From Lysobacterales bacterium (GTDB taxonomy: Bacteria; Pseudomonadota; Gammaproteobacteria; Xanthomonadales; Ahniellaceae), in contig JADJCM010000002.1 of assembly GCA_016703225.1 (NCBI GenBank), positions 868,001 to 932,000 of the forward strand: a stretch of DNA of 64,000 bases. The letters run 5' to 3'. The position numbers were made by a program, and so were the translations under genes. A model generated the notes under the pieces. It made no database searches, was not told the origin of the DNA, and was given only the letters and a program-made list of their open reading frames with translations. This document shows positions 8,554 through 18,310 of the stretch, piece by piece; position 1 is the first letter of the stretch, and each line of letters starts with the position of its first letter.

Positions 8554-11500
8554 TGCTCTGCCTCCCTCGGCAACGGCGCGACGTAGCCGATCAGCAGCAT
8601 CAGCCCGCCGACGCCCATGAAGGACACGATGCGGGCGACACTGCCGACGTTGCGCAGGTCGATGATGAACAGTTTGAACACGACCACACCGAGCAGCGCG
8701 GCACCGATCATCCACAGCGGCTTGGACAGCCGGCGCGCGGCGTGGCGCATCAGCGCAAAGGCGCACAGCGTCCAGGTCAGCGACAACATCGCTTGCACGA
8801 ACTGCGAGTGGAAGAGCGGTTCGAAGCGGTAGGGCAGGTCGAGATACTTTGCCGCGGTGCGCAGCAGCATCAGGTTGAACCAGCCAAAGCCGAGCGCCAT
8901 CGAAGTTCGCAGCGCCAGGCGGTGCTGCTCGTCGCTGGCGCGCTCGCGGTGCAGGCGCCAGAGATCGGCAAGCAGCAAGGCAACGAAGCCGGTGCTCAGG
9001 TCGAGCGGATTGAGCAGCGGCAGGTAGGGCAGCGGCGCCATGTTGCCGTCCTGGCGCAGGTTCCAGTAGATCACCAGCAGCAGCGCCCACAGCGCCGCCA
9101 GCGGGATCACGACGCGACCGTACCAATCGTGTAGCGGCTGTAGCGGCCAGCCGCCGCGGCGCACCTGCATCAGTCCGAGGAACAGACAAGCGATGGCTGC
9201 CCACGCCGCGAGGTAGTCCGGCCACATGCCCGCCACCACCCAGCCGCCTTGCGCCTGCAGCGCGAGTTCCGGATCGCCCGCGAGCCAGGGCATCAGGTTC
9301 AGCGACACCACTGGCGCCAGCATCAGCCAGGGTGCGACCACCCGACTGAAGTGCAGGCCCTTGAGGCCACCATCCGGGATATCCCGGTGCGTCTGCCAAC
9401 GTTGCAGGCACCAGGCCATGCCCGCCCAGCAGAGCAGCACCGCAATGGCCGTGCCCGGCGAAGGCAACTGCTGTTGCAGGTAGGCATCGGCCAGCAAGAC
9501 CATCCAGACCAGCGCCTGCATCACCATCGTTGGCACCGCCAGCAAGCGAAGCAGCGGTGTCGCGCAAGCCCGCGCCATGAACAGTGCCGCCATCGCCAGC
9601 AGGGTCATGCACGCCAAGCGCCAATCGGCGTATCCGAACCAGCTCGATTCGTCGCGCATCAACCCGTTGGCTTCGAGCAGCCGCGCGCCGAATTGCGCCA
9701 GCACGTCCACCAGCGGCAGGTACAGCAGAATGCCGAGGCCGATCAGCCAGACCACCGCCGCGGTGCCGCGCTGGTGCTCGCTGAGCGCGGGCGAGCGCTC
9801 GGCGTCTCGCATCCGCGTCAGGCCGAGCCACGCCAGCGCCAACAACACCAGGGTGCCGGACAAGGGACCGCCGATGAAGGCGAGCCAGGCGTCACGCGTG
9901 CTGCCATCGCCGGACGCGGGCAGCGCCCAGTCGAACTGCAGCAGGCGTTCGACCACCAGACTGTCGGCCACCTGGACCAGGAAGATGAAGCTGCCGAGGA
10001 CGGTCAGCAGCGGCCAGGCGATGCGTTGCAGGTTTGCAGCATTGGCGAATGCGAAGCGCTGCGCCAGCGCCGTGAAGCCGTAGCCCGACAGCGCCAGTCC
10101 GATGCCGTAGGCGGCCCAGAAGCTCACCTGGTACCACGGTATTGGCGCAGCGGCCGCGGCGCCGGTGGCGAAAGCCAGCGCGTGCGCCGCGCCGTGCAAT
10201 GCGAAGCCACAGCACCAGAACATGGACAGCCACAGCCAGGCGACGCTGGCGCTGCGGTCGCGTTCCTGGGCCATGCCGGTGTCGCTCTGCCAGCGGCGCT
10301 TGAAAGCGAAGGCCGAGACCAGCGCCCCGATGCTGAGCAGCAAGCCGCCGAACAGCGCGCCGCCACTCAGTACCTCGCCGAGACTGGCCTCCGGATAGAC
10401 CGGTACGTTGTGCCAGCGCATGTAGCGGGTCATCAGTCCGAGGAAGGTCAGCCCGGCCACGGCCGTGACCGCGCCGGCAAGCACGGCCGGCAGGCGCCAG
10501 TCAGCGCGGCGGCCAAGCCATTGCAGGCCGTACACCAGCAGCATCGCGGTCAGCACGTACAGGCTGGCGCGGTGCACGCCGTGCACGCGCAACCACACTT
10601 CCACCCACAGTCCGCCGAGCAGCCAGATCACCGCGATGGCAATGAAGATGCCGGCCCAGCCACCGAAGCCGGCGCGCGCGGCGTCCTTGTCGTCGCCGAC
10701 CGGCAGGCTCTGGCGGCGCAGGGTCAGCGCCAGGAACACGCCGGTGGCACCGAGCAGCAGGAAGCCCAGGCTGATGTGTTCGGTGAGCGCTCGCAGCGGG
10801 TCGATCCCGGTCAGCACGCGCAGGAAAGCGATCCAGGCGCCGAATTGCAGCAGGATGCCGAAGCGCCACACCAGCGCCTGCTTCTGCCGCAGTCCCACCC
10901 AGACCATGCCGGCGCCCTGCAACGCCCAGGCGGCGCTGGTCCAGCGGCCATCGAAGGCGAGCGGGATCGCCAGCGTGCCAAAGACCACCGCGAGCGCGAA
11001 GAAGGATTCGACCAGCAGGCGCAGGCTGCCCGCACGCCAGCGCCACAGCGCCAGTCCGAGGCTGGCGTAGAACACACCGAAGGCCACCGCCGACAGCGCG
11101 CTGCCGAGGTGCATGTCCTTGACCATGCCGTACTGCAGGCCCATGGCCACGATCGGCACGCCGAATACCAGCGTCGCATCGACATAGGACTTGAGCCTCG
11201 GCGCCTGGCGCCAGGCATAGAGGATCGCGATCGCCGCGTACATCGCCACGAACAGCGCCAGGAAGCCCTGCGAACTCTGGTAATGCTCGGCCTCGTAGCG
11301 CTGCACGCCCCAGGCGGTACCGATCAGGAAAGTGAACAGGAAGCCGAGGAAGTTCAGCACGCGCCAGGCGCGCGTCCATGCGATCGCGAAGATGCCGGCG
11401 TTCAGCAGCGCGTAGTAGCTGAACAGGGCAACGTGGTTGCCGCTGCCGCTCGACACCAGGATCGGCACGGCGAAGCCGCCGACGATGCCGAAGATCGCGA

Positions 11501-12533
11501 GCCACAGCCCGTCCTACAGCACCGCGAGGACGCAGGTGAACGCCACCAGCGTCAGCAGCAGGCCGAAGGTCGCGCCGGTCGGCAGCAGGTGCCAGAACTT
11601 GTAGGCGCCGAACACCACCAGCATCAGCGTCGCCAGCGCCGCACCCTGGGTCGGCAGCGCGATGCCGGGCCGACGCGTGCGAATGTGCCAGCCCCAACCG
11701 AGCAACGCGATTGCGCCGGCGGCGATTCCGGCCAGGCGCACTTCGATCGGCACCACGACGTAGTTGGAGGCAAAACGCAGCAGGAAGGCGACGCCGATGA
11801 ACAGGATCATCAGTCCGATGCGCGCGACCAGGTTGCCGCCGAACAGCCAGTCCTTCGCGCCGGTCAACAGGCGCGTGACCGGGTCTGGTTCATGCGGCGC
11901 CGCGGGTCGTGGCGCTGGGCGGTCGATCGTTGGCTTGGGCTTCGCCGCCGGTTCATGCGCGCGGGCCGGTGTCGGCGCGGCTTCGACGGTCGGGTTCGGC
12001 TGCGGCATCGGTTCGCGTGCAGCCGGAGTTTCAACCGGTTCCTGCACGCGCGGCGGGTTCCAACGCGCCTGCACCGGTTCGTCCGGGATCGGTACCCCGA
12101 CCACGTCGGCGCTCGGCGCAAGCGGCGGCGTGTCCGCGAGATCGACCGACGCTTCGCTGGCAGTCTCTTCCGGGACGACGGTGGGCTGCGGGGGTGCTGT
12201 CGGCAATGGTGGCGGCCGCTTCGGCTCGGATGCGGTGAACACGGCGCGGCCGCTGACGGGCGCTGGTGTCGGTGTTGGCGCAGTTGCTGCGGCTGCGGTC
12301 TCCGCGTCGGCTGGCGCGGGGCCTTCGCCCAACTGTTCCACACGCTGCAGCAGCTGAGCGTGCTGCTCGCGCAACTGACGCAATTCCTTGCGCAGGTCGC
12401 TGACTTCGCGCGCTTGGCGCGCCACCAGTTCCTGTGCCTCGTTGATGGCGCCATTGGCCTTGATCCATGCGACCGCGGGCGCGATCAGCAGGTAGAGGAC
12501 GAGCAAAACCGCGAACAGACCCAGTAGTTCCAT
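8550..12533 (-). pseudogene. DUF2339 polytopic membrane protein, interrupted by an amber codon
   Basis: One frame of 1328 codons, typical length for DUF2339. The N-terminus (MELLGLFAVLLVLYLLIAPA) is a membrane anchor, followed by a coiled-coil (about 30-70), a long Pro/Ala-rich linker (70-230) and then some two dozen predicted transmembrane helices. After LTLVAFTCVLAVL the frame hits TAG at 11514-11516 and goes on at once with DGLWLAIFGIVGGFAVPIL, which is how homologues continue. CAG (Gln) is the likely ancestral codon, a single C-to-T change. Ribosomes would make a 339-aa fragment with only about four helices. A sequencing error is a fair alternative, because the remaining 972 codons are perfectly open. 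It is coupled to the DUF3999 gene by an ATGA overlap. Confidence 0.75.
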
Positions 12534-12775
12534 GCCGATTCTGTGGCCGAAGGTGACGTAAGCCCGAGCGTAGCAGGCGACCGTCCCCGCATCGCCAGGT
12601 CGAGCATCGTCAACACGGCTTGCAGAGGGCGTGCGAGCAGGGCCAGCAGCGCAATCAGTGTGGCGTCGTAGACGACCAGCAGCGCGAATTCGTACAAGGT
12701 CCAGTCGCAGCGGAACGCGATGACGAGCGGGGTCGCCATCATCGAAAGATCCAGTAGCCGCGGGAGCAGGCGCAT
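12485..12775 (-). CDS. Possible small membrane protein
   Basis: A 96-aa frame fills the gap between dnaE2 and the DUF2339 gene and overlaps the start of the latter by 49 bp. It reads MRLLPRLLDLSMMATPLVIA, then two hydrophobic stretches (LYEFALLVVYDATLIALLAL and the following 15 residues), so two membrane helices are plausible. No good ribosome-binding site is visible and I recognise no family. The last 20 residues, where the frame overlaps the next gene, look like noise. It could be a genuine small membrane partner of the DUF2339 protein or a chance frame. Confidence 0.35.
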   Translation of the reverse strand: MRLLPRLLDLSMMATPLVIAFRCDWTLYEFALLVVYDATLIALLALLARPLQAVLTMLDLAMRGRSPATLGLTSPSATESAWNYWVCSRFCSSSTC

Positions 12776-12791
12776 GTCCGAGCGTAGCGAG

Positions 12792-15700
12792 TCAGTGAAA
12801 ATCCCGCGATGGTGCGGCGAGTCCGTCGAGCAGGGCGCTGTAGTCGTGCAGGCGTTCGGCGACGACGTGCTGGACGCCGTCGGCGCGTTCGATGCGGCCG
12901 TCGAGGGCGAGCAGGCGGGATTCGCGCAACACGCGCCGTTGCGCGTCGGCGAGGCGGCGCCAGACGACGATGTTGACGACGCCGGTTTCGTCTTCGAGGG
13001 TGACGAAGGTGACGCCGCTCGCGGTCTGCGGGCGCTGGCGCACGGTGACCAGCCCGGCGATGCGCACGCGGGCGCCATCGGGGCGCTGTTCGAGCGACTT
13101 GGCTGACACCACGCGCCGTGATTGCAACTGGCTGCGCACCAGACTCACTGGGTGCGCCTTCAGCGACAGGCCGACGCGGTCGTAGTCGGTGATGACATCG
13201 TCGAACAGGCTTGGCTGCACCAGTTCGACTTTCTCCTCGGCGATGCGCGCCTGGCCGAGCAGCGGCGTTGGCGCGGTGAGCGCCTCGACATCCCAGCGCG
13301 CGCGGTGGCGGTGTCCGGACAGGCTGCGCAGCGCATCGGCATCGGCGAGGCGCGCCTGCTTGGAGCGATCGAGGCGCGCGCGCTCGACCAGGTCACGCAC
13401 GTCGATGAACGGTCGCTCGCGCCGCGCATCCATGATGCGTTGCCCGCATTCCTCCGCGAGTCCCTTGATCAGGCACAGGCCCAGGCGCAGCGCCGGTTGC
13501 GGCAATGCATGCTGCAGCGCGCGGACGTGTGCCGTTCGTGGTGAGCCTGTCGAACCATGAACGGCATCTGTGACCGCATCGCAACGCCCTTCGACAGGCT
13601 CAGGGCGAACGGGGGTTGGCGGAGCAGTTCGATCGGGAGAACTCGAATCAGACTCAAGGGTACAGTCCCAGTCGCTGTGCACGACATCGGCGGGGCGCAC
13701 CTGCACGCCGTGGCGTTCGACGTCCTGCACGATCTGCGCCGGCGCGTAGAAGCCCATCGGCAGCGAGTTCAGCAGCGCGCAGGCATAGGCCGCGGGCTCG
13801 TGGCATTTCAGCCAGCACGAGGCATAGACCAGGATCGCGAAACTCGCGGCGTGCGATTCCGGGAAACCGTAGCTGCCGAAGCCCTTGATCTGCTCGAAGA
13901 TGCGCTCCTGGAAATCGTCGCTGTAGCCGTTCTTGCGCATGCCGCTGAACAGGCGTTCGCGCAGGTGCTCGAGGCCGCCGTGGCGTTTCCAGGCCGCCAT
14001 CGAGCGGCGCAGTTCGTCGGCTTCGCCGGGCGTGAAGTCGGCGGCGACCATCGCGATCTGCATCACCTGCTCCTGGAACAGCGGCACGCCGAGCGTACGC
14101 GCGAGCACCGGTTCGAGCTTCGGCGACTCGTAACGCACCTCGCCCGGGTGCTGGCGGCGATGCAGGTAGGGATGCACCATCTTGCCCTGGATCGGACCCG
14201 GGCGGACGATCGCGACCTCGATGACCAGGTCGTAGAAGTGCTGCGGTTTCAGCCGCGGCAGCATCGCCATCTGCGCGCGTGATTCGATCTGGAACACGCC
14301 GAGGGTGTCGGCGGCCTGGATCATCGCGTAGGTCGCCGGGTCTTCGGGCGGCAGGGTCGCGATCGTCCAGCGCTGGCCACGCAATGCGTGCACGAGGTCG
14401 AAGCAGCGGCGCAGGCAGCTCAGCATGCCGAGTGCGAGCACGTCGACCTTGAGCAGGTTCATCGCGTCGAGGTCGTCCTTGTCCCACTGGATGATGGTGC
14501 GGTCGGGCATCGCCGCGTTCTCGACCGGCACCAGTTCGGCCAGGTCCCGTTCGGAGATCACGAAGCCGCCGACGTGTTGCGACAGGTGCCGCGGGAAGCG
14601 CTGCAACTGCCCGGCGAGGCGCGCCAGCTTGCGCAGCACCGGCGCCTGCGGGTCGAAGCCCTGCTCGCGCAGGCGGGTCTCGAGTTCGCTGGTGTCGTCC
14701 CAGCCGCCGAGCGCGCGACCGATGCGTTCGAGCGTGTCGAGCGGCAGGCCGAGCGCACGGCCGACGTCGCGCACCGCACTGCGTGCGCGATAGGCGATCA
14801 CGGTCGCGGCCAGCGCGGTGCGGGTGCGGCCGTACTTGCGATAGATGTACTGGATCACTTCCTCGCGGCGTTCGTGTTCGAAGTCGACGTCGATGTCCGG
14901 CGGCTCGTTGCGTTCCTTCGACACAAAACGCTCGAACAGCATCGACATGCGCGCCGGGTCGACCTCGGTGATACCGAGGCAGAAGCAGACCACCGAGTTC
15001 GCCGAAGAACCGCGGCCCTGGCAAAGGATGCCCTTGCTGCGCGCGAAGCGGACAATGTCCTCGACGGTCAGGAAGAAGGCTTCGTAGCGCAGTTGCGCGA
15101 TCAGATCGAGTTCCTTTTCGATCAGCACGCGCACGTGTGCGGGCGTGCCTTCGGGCCAGCGCCAGCGGGCACCTGCTTCCGTCAAGTTGCGCAGGTGTTC
15201 ACTCGCGCTCAGGCCCGCGGGCACCAGTTCGTGCGGGTATTCGTAGCGCAGTTGCTTCATCGAGAACCGGCATTGCGCGGCGATGTCGACGCTGGCGTCG
15301 AGCAGTGCGCGCGGGTAGATCTCGGCGAGGTCCTCGATGCTGCGCAGATGGCGCTCGCCATTCGGATGCAAGGCGAAACCGGCTTCGGCGATGGTGGTGT
15401 TCAGACGGATCGCGGTCAGCGTGTCCTGCAATGCGCGCCGCGAACGTACATGCATGTGCACGTCGCCGCAGGCGACCGGGGTCAACGCATGCTGTTCCGC
15501 AAGTGCGAGCAACGCCGTCAGATGCTGGTCGTCAGCGGCGCCGCGATGCAGTTCGACGGCGAGATACACGCGTTCGCCGAACAGCGCCTTGGCCCATGCG
15601 ATGGAGTCGGTACTGCAGGGCGAACCCCCTCCCGGCCTCCCCCTGGCTTCGCCAAGGGGAGGAGACAAGCCCTCATGAGTGAAGGTCTCTGGCTCATACC

Positions 15701-16139
15701 CCCTCCCTTGCGCGCGCAGCGCGGAGGGGAGGGTTGGGGTGGGGTGCTCTGCATCGGGCAACAGCAGCGCGATCAGGCCATCGCCGCGGCCTTCGAGGTC
15801 GGCGCGCGCGAGCCGGTACGAACCCTTCGGCGAGGCCCGGCGTCCCTGGGTGATGATGCGGCAGAGATTCGTGTAGCCGTCATGGTCGATCACCAGCAAC
15901 ACCAGGCGCGTGCCTTCGACTAGGGTGAATTCGGCACCGACGATCAGCTTGAGCCCGGTCTTCTCCGCCGCCTCGTGCGCGCGCACGATGCCGGCGAGCG
16001 AACACTCATCGGTGATCGCGAGCGCCGTGTAACCCATGCGCTGTGCGCGCCTGAACAACTCGATCGCGCTTGATGCCCCACGCAGGAAGGTGAAGTTCGA
16101 GAGGCAATGCAGTTCGGCGTAGGCAGGGGCATCGCTCAT
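12792..16139 (-). CDS. dnaE2: Error-prone DNA polymerase DnaE2 (ImuC)
   Basis: A C-family replicative-type polymerase (1115 aa) that performs SOS-induced translesion synthesis with ImuA and ImuB. Visible domains: PHP domain at the N-terminus (AELHCLSNFTFLRGASS), catalytic palm with PDIDVDFEHERREEVIQ carrying the metal-binding aspartates, the beta-binding/thumb region, and a C-terminal OB fold (VRIAGLVTVRQRPQTASG). It is longer than the usual 1030-1080 residues because two repeat-derived peptides are inserted in frame, at about residues 128-174 (between PHP motifs) and 843-868 (before ALRLGLCLIKGL). It lies six bases after imuB, as the last gene of the lexA-imuA-imuB-dnaE2 operon. Key polymerase motifs are intact, so it is probably functional. 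Confidence 0.95.
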   Translation of the reverse strand: MSDAPAYAELHCLSNFTFLRGASSAIELFRRAQRMGYTALAITDECSLAGIVRAHEAAEKTGLKLIVGAEFTLVEGTRLVLLVIDHDGYTNLCRIITQGRRASPKGSYRLARADLEGRGDGLIALLLPDAEHPTPTLPSALRAQGRGYEPETFTHEGLSPPLGEARGRPGGGSPCSTDSIAWAKALFGERVYLAVELHRGAADDQHLTALLALAEQHALTPVACGDVHMHVRSRRALQDTLTAIRLNTTIAEAGFALHPNGERHLRSIEDLAEIYPRALLDASVDIAAQCRFSMKQLRYEYPHELVPAGLSASEHLRNLTEAGARWRWPEGTPAHVRVLIEKELDLIAQLRYEAFFLTVEDIVRFARSKGILCQGRGSSANSVVCFCLGITEVDPARMSMLFERFVSKERNEPPDIDVDFEHERREEVIQYIYRKYGRTRTALAATVIAYRARSAVRDVGRALGLPLDTLERIGRALGGWDDTSELETRLREQGFDPQAPVLRKLARLAGQLQRFPRHLSQHVGGFVISERDLAELVPVENAAMPDRTIIQWDKDDLDAMNLLKVDVLALGMLSCLRRCFDLVHALRGQRWTIATLPPEDPATYAMIQAADTLGVFQIESRAQMAMLPRLKPQHFYDLVIEVAIVRPGPIQGKMVHPYLHRRQHPGEVRYESPKLEPVLARTLGVPLFQEQVMQIAMVAADFTPGEADELRRSMAAWKRHGGLEHLRERLFSGMRKNGYSDDFQERIFEQIKGFGSYGFPESHAASFAILVYASCWLKCHEPAAYACALLNSLPMGFYAPAQIVQDVERHGVQVRPADVVHSDWDCTLESDSSSPDRTAPPTPVRPEPVEGRCDAVTDAVHGSTGSPRTAHVRALQHALPQPALRLGLCLIKGLAEECGQRIMDARRERPFIDVRDLVERARLDRSKQARLADADALRSLSGHRHRARWDVEALTAPTPLLGQARIAEEKVELVQPSLFDDVITDYDRVGLSLKAHPVSLVRSQLQSRRVVSAKSLEQRPDGARVRIAGLVTVRQRPQTASGVTFVTLEDETGVVNIVVWRRLADAQRRVLRESRLLALDGRIERADGVQHVVAERLHDYSALLDGLAAPSRDFH
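13533..13611. repeat. Palindromic repeat (family B) inserted in frame in dnaE2
   Basis: Left arm 13533-13554 (GTTCGTGGTGAGCCTGTCGA core) and right arm 13590-13611 (TTCGACAGGCTCAGGGCGAA core) are 22-nt inverted copies with three mismatches. In the dnaE2 frame it encodes RPEPVEGR ... HGSTGSPRT. A related copy lies in leuS at 53723-53798. Confidence 0.85.
15623..15664. repeat. Palindromic repeat (family A) inserted in frame in dnaE2
   Basis: Begins AACCCCCTCCCGGCCTCCCC and closes AAGGGGAGGA, forming a C-rich/G-rich hairpin around GGCTTCGCC. The first 22 bases are identical to the inverted copy in cysI (22577-22617). A second C-rich/G-rich hairpin of similar make-up follows at about 15702-15752. 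Together they encode the Pro/Gly-rich insert at DnaE2 residues about 128-174. Confidence 0.8.
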
Positions 16140-16145
16140 GGCCGT

Positions 16146-17630
16146 TCACGCGTACACCCCCTGCACGAACCAGTCGTGCGGGGCCTGGCGGTTGCGGAAC
16201 ACCCACAGCCGCGCGCCGTCGAGCTGGTCGAGGCGGTAGTAGTCGCGGGTTGCGTCGGCGTCGTCCCACCAGCCGCTCTCGATGCGCTCGGGCAGGCTGA
16301 GTCGCGCCCGGCGCCAGTCGAAGCTCGGCCATTGTTCGATCGGCGTCGGTTGTGGCAACAGGAACATCGGGCGTTGTGGCATGCGCGCTTGTGTAGGAGC
16401 GCCGCGTGCGGCGCGATCCGGCATGCGGCGCGGTATCGATGGTCGCGACGCACGCGGCGCTCCTACAGAAGAAGGGGTTGTGCCGCGCTCGGGTCGGTGA
16501 TCCGCGTTCAACACGAAACGCTCGACCGCGCCGTCACCGAGGCGTCCCTGCAACCGGTCCAGCAACTGCGTCGCATCCTCGGGGGCTTCGCCATGGCGCA
16601 CGAACAGATCGCGCGAAGGGGCATTCAGCGCCTGAGTCTCGGTCAACTCGAGCGTCAACGCGGTACTGCCCTGCGGCAGCGTCAGGCGTTCGAGACGCGC
16701 ACGCACGACCGCGAGCAGATGTTCGCGGTCGGCGCTGGCCTGGCCGAGGCCGATGTCGATCACGGTGTCGACGTGGTCCTCGTGCACGAAACCCATGCGC
16801 AGGCGCAGTGCCGACTGCTGGCAGGCGACCAGCCAGTGCGCGGCGGCGACGATCAGGCGCCGCGCCGGGAACAGCAGGGCGGTGCTGCTGTCGATCGCAT
16901 ACGGCCATTCGAGGTGCTGGCGGAAGCGTGAGCTGATGCGCATCGGCACGATCACTTCGGCGCGTCGTCCGAGCAGCGCATCGAGATGGTCGGGCACGAC
17001 CTGGCCGAAGCGGCGCGCGACCTCCGCACGCGGCAGCTTGAGCAAGGCGCCGTAGCTGCGCACGCCGACCGCGGCCAGCGCTTCGCAGGTCTCGCGCGGC
17101 AGATCGCCATGCACGAGTTCGAGGTGGGCGACCTGTTCGCGCAGCGCCGCGGCATCGCGCACGATGCGGCTCACGCCGGCAGCGGCGAACAGGCGCGCCG
17201 CGCTCGGTGTCGCGGCGAGCCCGGCGACGCAGGCGTAGCCGTCGCCTTCGAGATCGAGCGCGATCGCCTGCAGCAGGCGGCGTTCGTTGCCGAACAGCAG
17301 GCGCGAGGCGCCGATCTCGACCAGCAGCACGTCCTCGCCATGGCGCGCGACCAGCGAGCTGTAGCCGAGCGCCCACAGGGCCAGGCTCTGCATCGCCGCG
17401 TCCTCGTCCTGGCGGCGACGCAGCTCGGTCTTCAGTCCCGCGCATAACGCCTGCGCCGCCGCGAGCACCTGGCCGGCGCGCACGCCCTGCGCGCGCGCGG
17501 CGGCATTTGCGGCGACGACGATGCGGCGTGCGCCCTGGGCCTCGACGATCGCGAGCGGTTCGCTGTGGACCTCGGCGCCGGGACGGGTGTCGAGGGCGAG
17601 CCGCGTGAATTGCAGTGCCAGCCAGAGCAT
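16146..17630 (-). CDS. imuB: ImuB, catalytically inactive Y-family polymerase-like protein
   Basis: A 494-aa Y-family-like protein that links DnaE2 to the beta clamp during mutagenic repair. The start (MLWLALQFTRLALDT) at 17630 lies seven bases after imuA. The N-terminal palm-like part contains LLVEIGASRLLFG and YACVAGLAATPSAARLFA, as in other ImuB proteins, and lacks the paired acidic active-site residues of true Y polymerases, as expected. The helix-hairpin region reads LAAVGVRSYGALLKLPRAEV. Between about residues 388 and 413 a palindromic repeat (16392-16467) adds a foreign peptide (VGAPRASRPSIPRRMPDRAA) before the conserved C-terminal tail RLWVFRNRQAPHDWFVQGVY. The frame stays open, so the protein is probably made. 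Confidence 0.92.
   Translation of the reverse strand: MLWLALQFTRLALDTRPGAEVHSEPLAIVEAQGARRIVVAANAAARAQGVRAGQVLAAAQALCAGLKTELRRRQDEDAAMQSLALWALGYSSLVARHGEDVLLVEIGASRLLFGNERRLLQAIALDLEGDGYACVAGLAATPSAARLFAAAGVSRIVRDAAALREQVAHLELVHGDLPRETCEALAAVGVRSYGALLKLPRAEVARRFGQVVPDHLDALLGRRAEVIVPMRISSRFRQHLEWPYAIDSSTALLFPARRLIVAAAHWLVACQQSALRLRMGFVHEDHVDTVIDIGLGQASADREHLLAVVRARLERLTLPQGSTALTLELTETQALNAPSRDLFVRHGEAPEDATQLLDRLQGRLGDGAVERFVLNADHRPERGTTPSSVGAPRASRPSIPRRMPDRAARGAPTQARMPQRPMFLLPQPTPIEQWPSFDWRRARLSLPERIESGWWDDADATRDYYRLDQLDGARLWVFRNRQAPHDWFVQGVYA
16392..16467. repeat. Palindromic repeat (family C) inserted in frame in imuB
   Basis: Arms 16392-16410 (TGTAGGAGCGCCGCGTGCG) and 16449-16467 are perfect 19-nt inverted repeats around a 38-nt centre that itself contains GCGCGATCC-type sequence. 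The TGTAGGAGCG start is shared with a class of dispersed intergenic repeats in gamma-proteobacteria. Here it lies inside a coding sequence without breaking the frame. Confidence 0.85.
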
Positions 17631-17637
17631 GGCGACC

Positions 17638-18309
17638 TCAGCGGCTGCGCGCGAACGGCACGACGCGTACGCTTGCGAGTTGCGAATGCACGCTGACCCC
17701 GTGCGGCGTACGCCGCAGCACGAAACGGGCAACATCACCGAGCGCGCCGCGACATTTGACGACGCGCATCTGCTCGCCTTCGAGCGCGATCCGCAACGCC
17801 GCCGGCGAGGCCTGGTCGGCATGCGCGAGCGGGCGATACAACACCGCCAGGCTGCGCCCGGATTCGGCCGCGAGCTGCAGGCGGCGCAAGGCATTGGTCT
17901 CGGCATGGCCGAGCCACAACGCGAGTGCGCCACAGACGCCGCTGCGCAGCGCCTGTTCGGCTGCCCACAGTGCCTGTTCGCTGGTCGCGCAGCGCAGGTG
18001 CGCGAAGCGTTCGAGGTCGATACCGGCTTCGGCCAGCGCCGGTGCATAGGGCAGGTGCGGTGCCGACACGAACAGCAGCCAGCGCTTGTCGTCCATTGCG
18101 CGGGCGAAGGCCGGCAGCATCAGGCTCAATTCACCGAGACCGGGTCGGGCATGGCAGACCTCGGTCAGGGCCTGCAGCGGCCAGCCGCCACCGGGCAGGG
18201 CGGCATCGAGTTCGCGATGGCCGCTGGCGATCACCGGTGTGGTCGCATGGCGCTCGCCGGCACGCCAGAGGTCGGGGCGGGTGAGCAGGGATTCGATGCT
18301 GGCGGCCAT
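17638..18309 (-). CDS. imuA: ImuA, RecA-like SOS mutagenesis protein
   Basis: A 223-aa RecA-fold protein of the translesion synthesis cassette. It begins MAASIESLLTRPDLWRAGE at 18309, one base after the lexA stop, which fixes the start. GHRELDAALPGGGWPLQALTEV is the conserved N-terminal signature of ImuA, and LGELSLMLPAFARAM and LWAAEQALRSGVCGALALW follow the RecA core order. The Walker A motif is degenerate, as usual in ImuA. It acts with ImuB and DnaE2, and its expression follows the LexA box upstream of lexA. No defect is visible. Confidence 0.93.
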   Translation of the reverse strand: MAASIESLLTRPDLWRAGERHATTPVIASGHRELDAALPGGGWPLQALTEVCHARPGLGELSLMLPAFARAMDDKRWLLFVSAPHLPYAPALAEAGIDLERFAHLRCATSEQALWAAEQALRSGVCGALALWLGHAETNALRRLQLAAESGRSLAVLYRPLAHADQASPAALRIALEGEQMRVVKCRGALGDVARFVLRRTPHGVSVHSQLASVRVVPFARSR

Positions 18310-18310
18310 G

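Noticed and set aside
1829..11516. Amber codons read as an amino acid (genetic code change)
   Set aside because: TAG ends several normal genes in the window (for example at 32354-32356 and 38792-38794), and the two suspect codons would stand for different amino acids (Trp and Gln).
9249..12527. A 1092-codon open frame on the plus strand
   Set aside because: It lies antisense to the DUF2339 gene; its protein is low-complexity Gln/Arg/His-rich as expected from GC-rich antisense, whereas the minus strand shows real membrane helices and family order.
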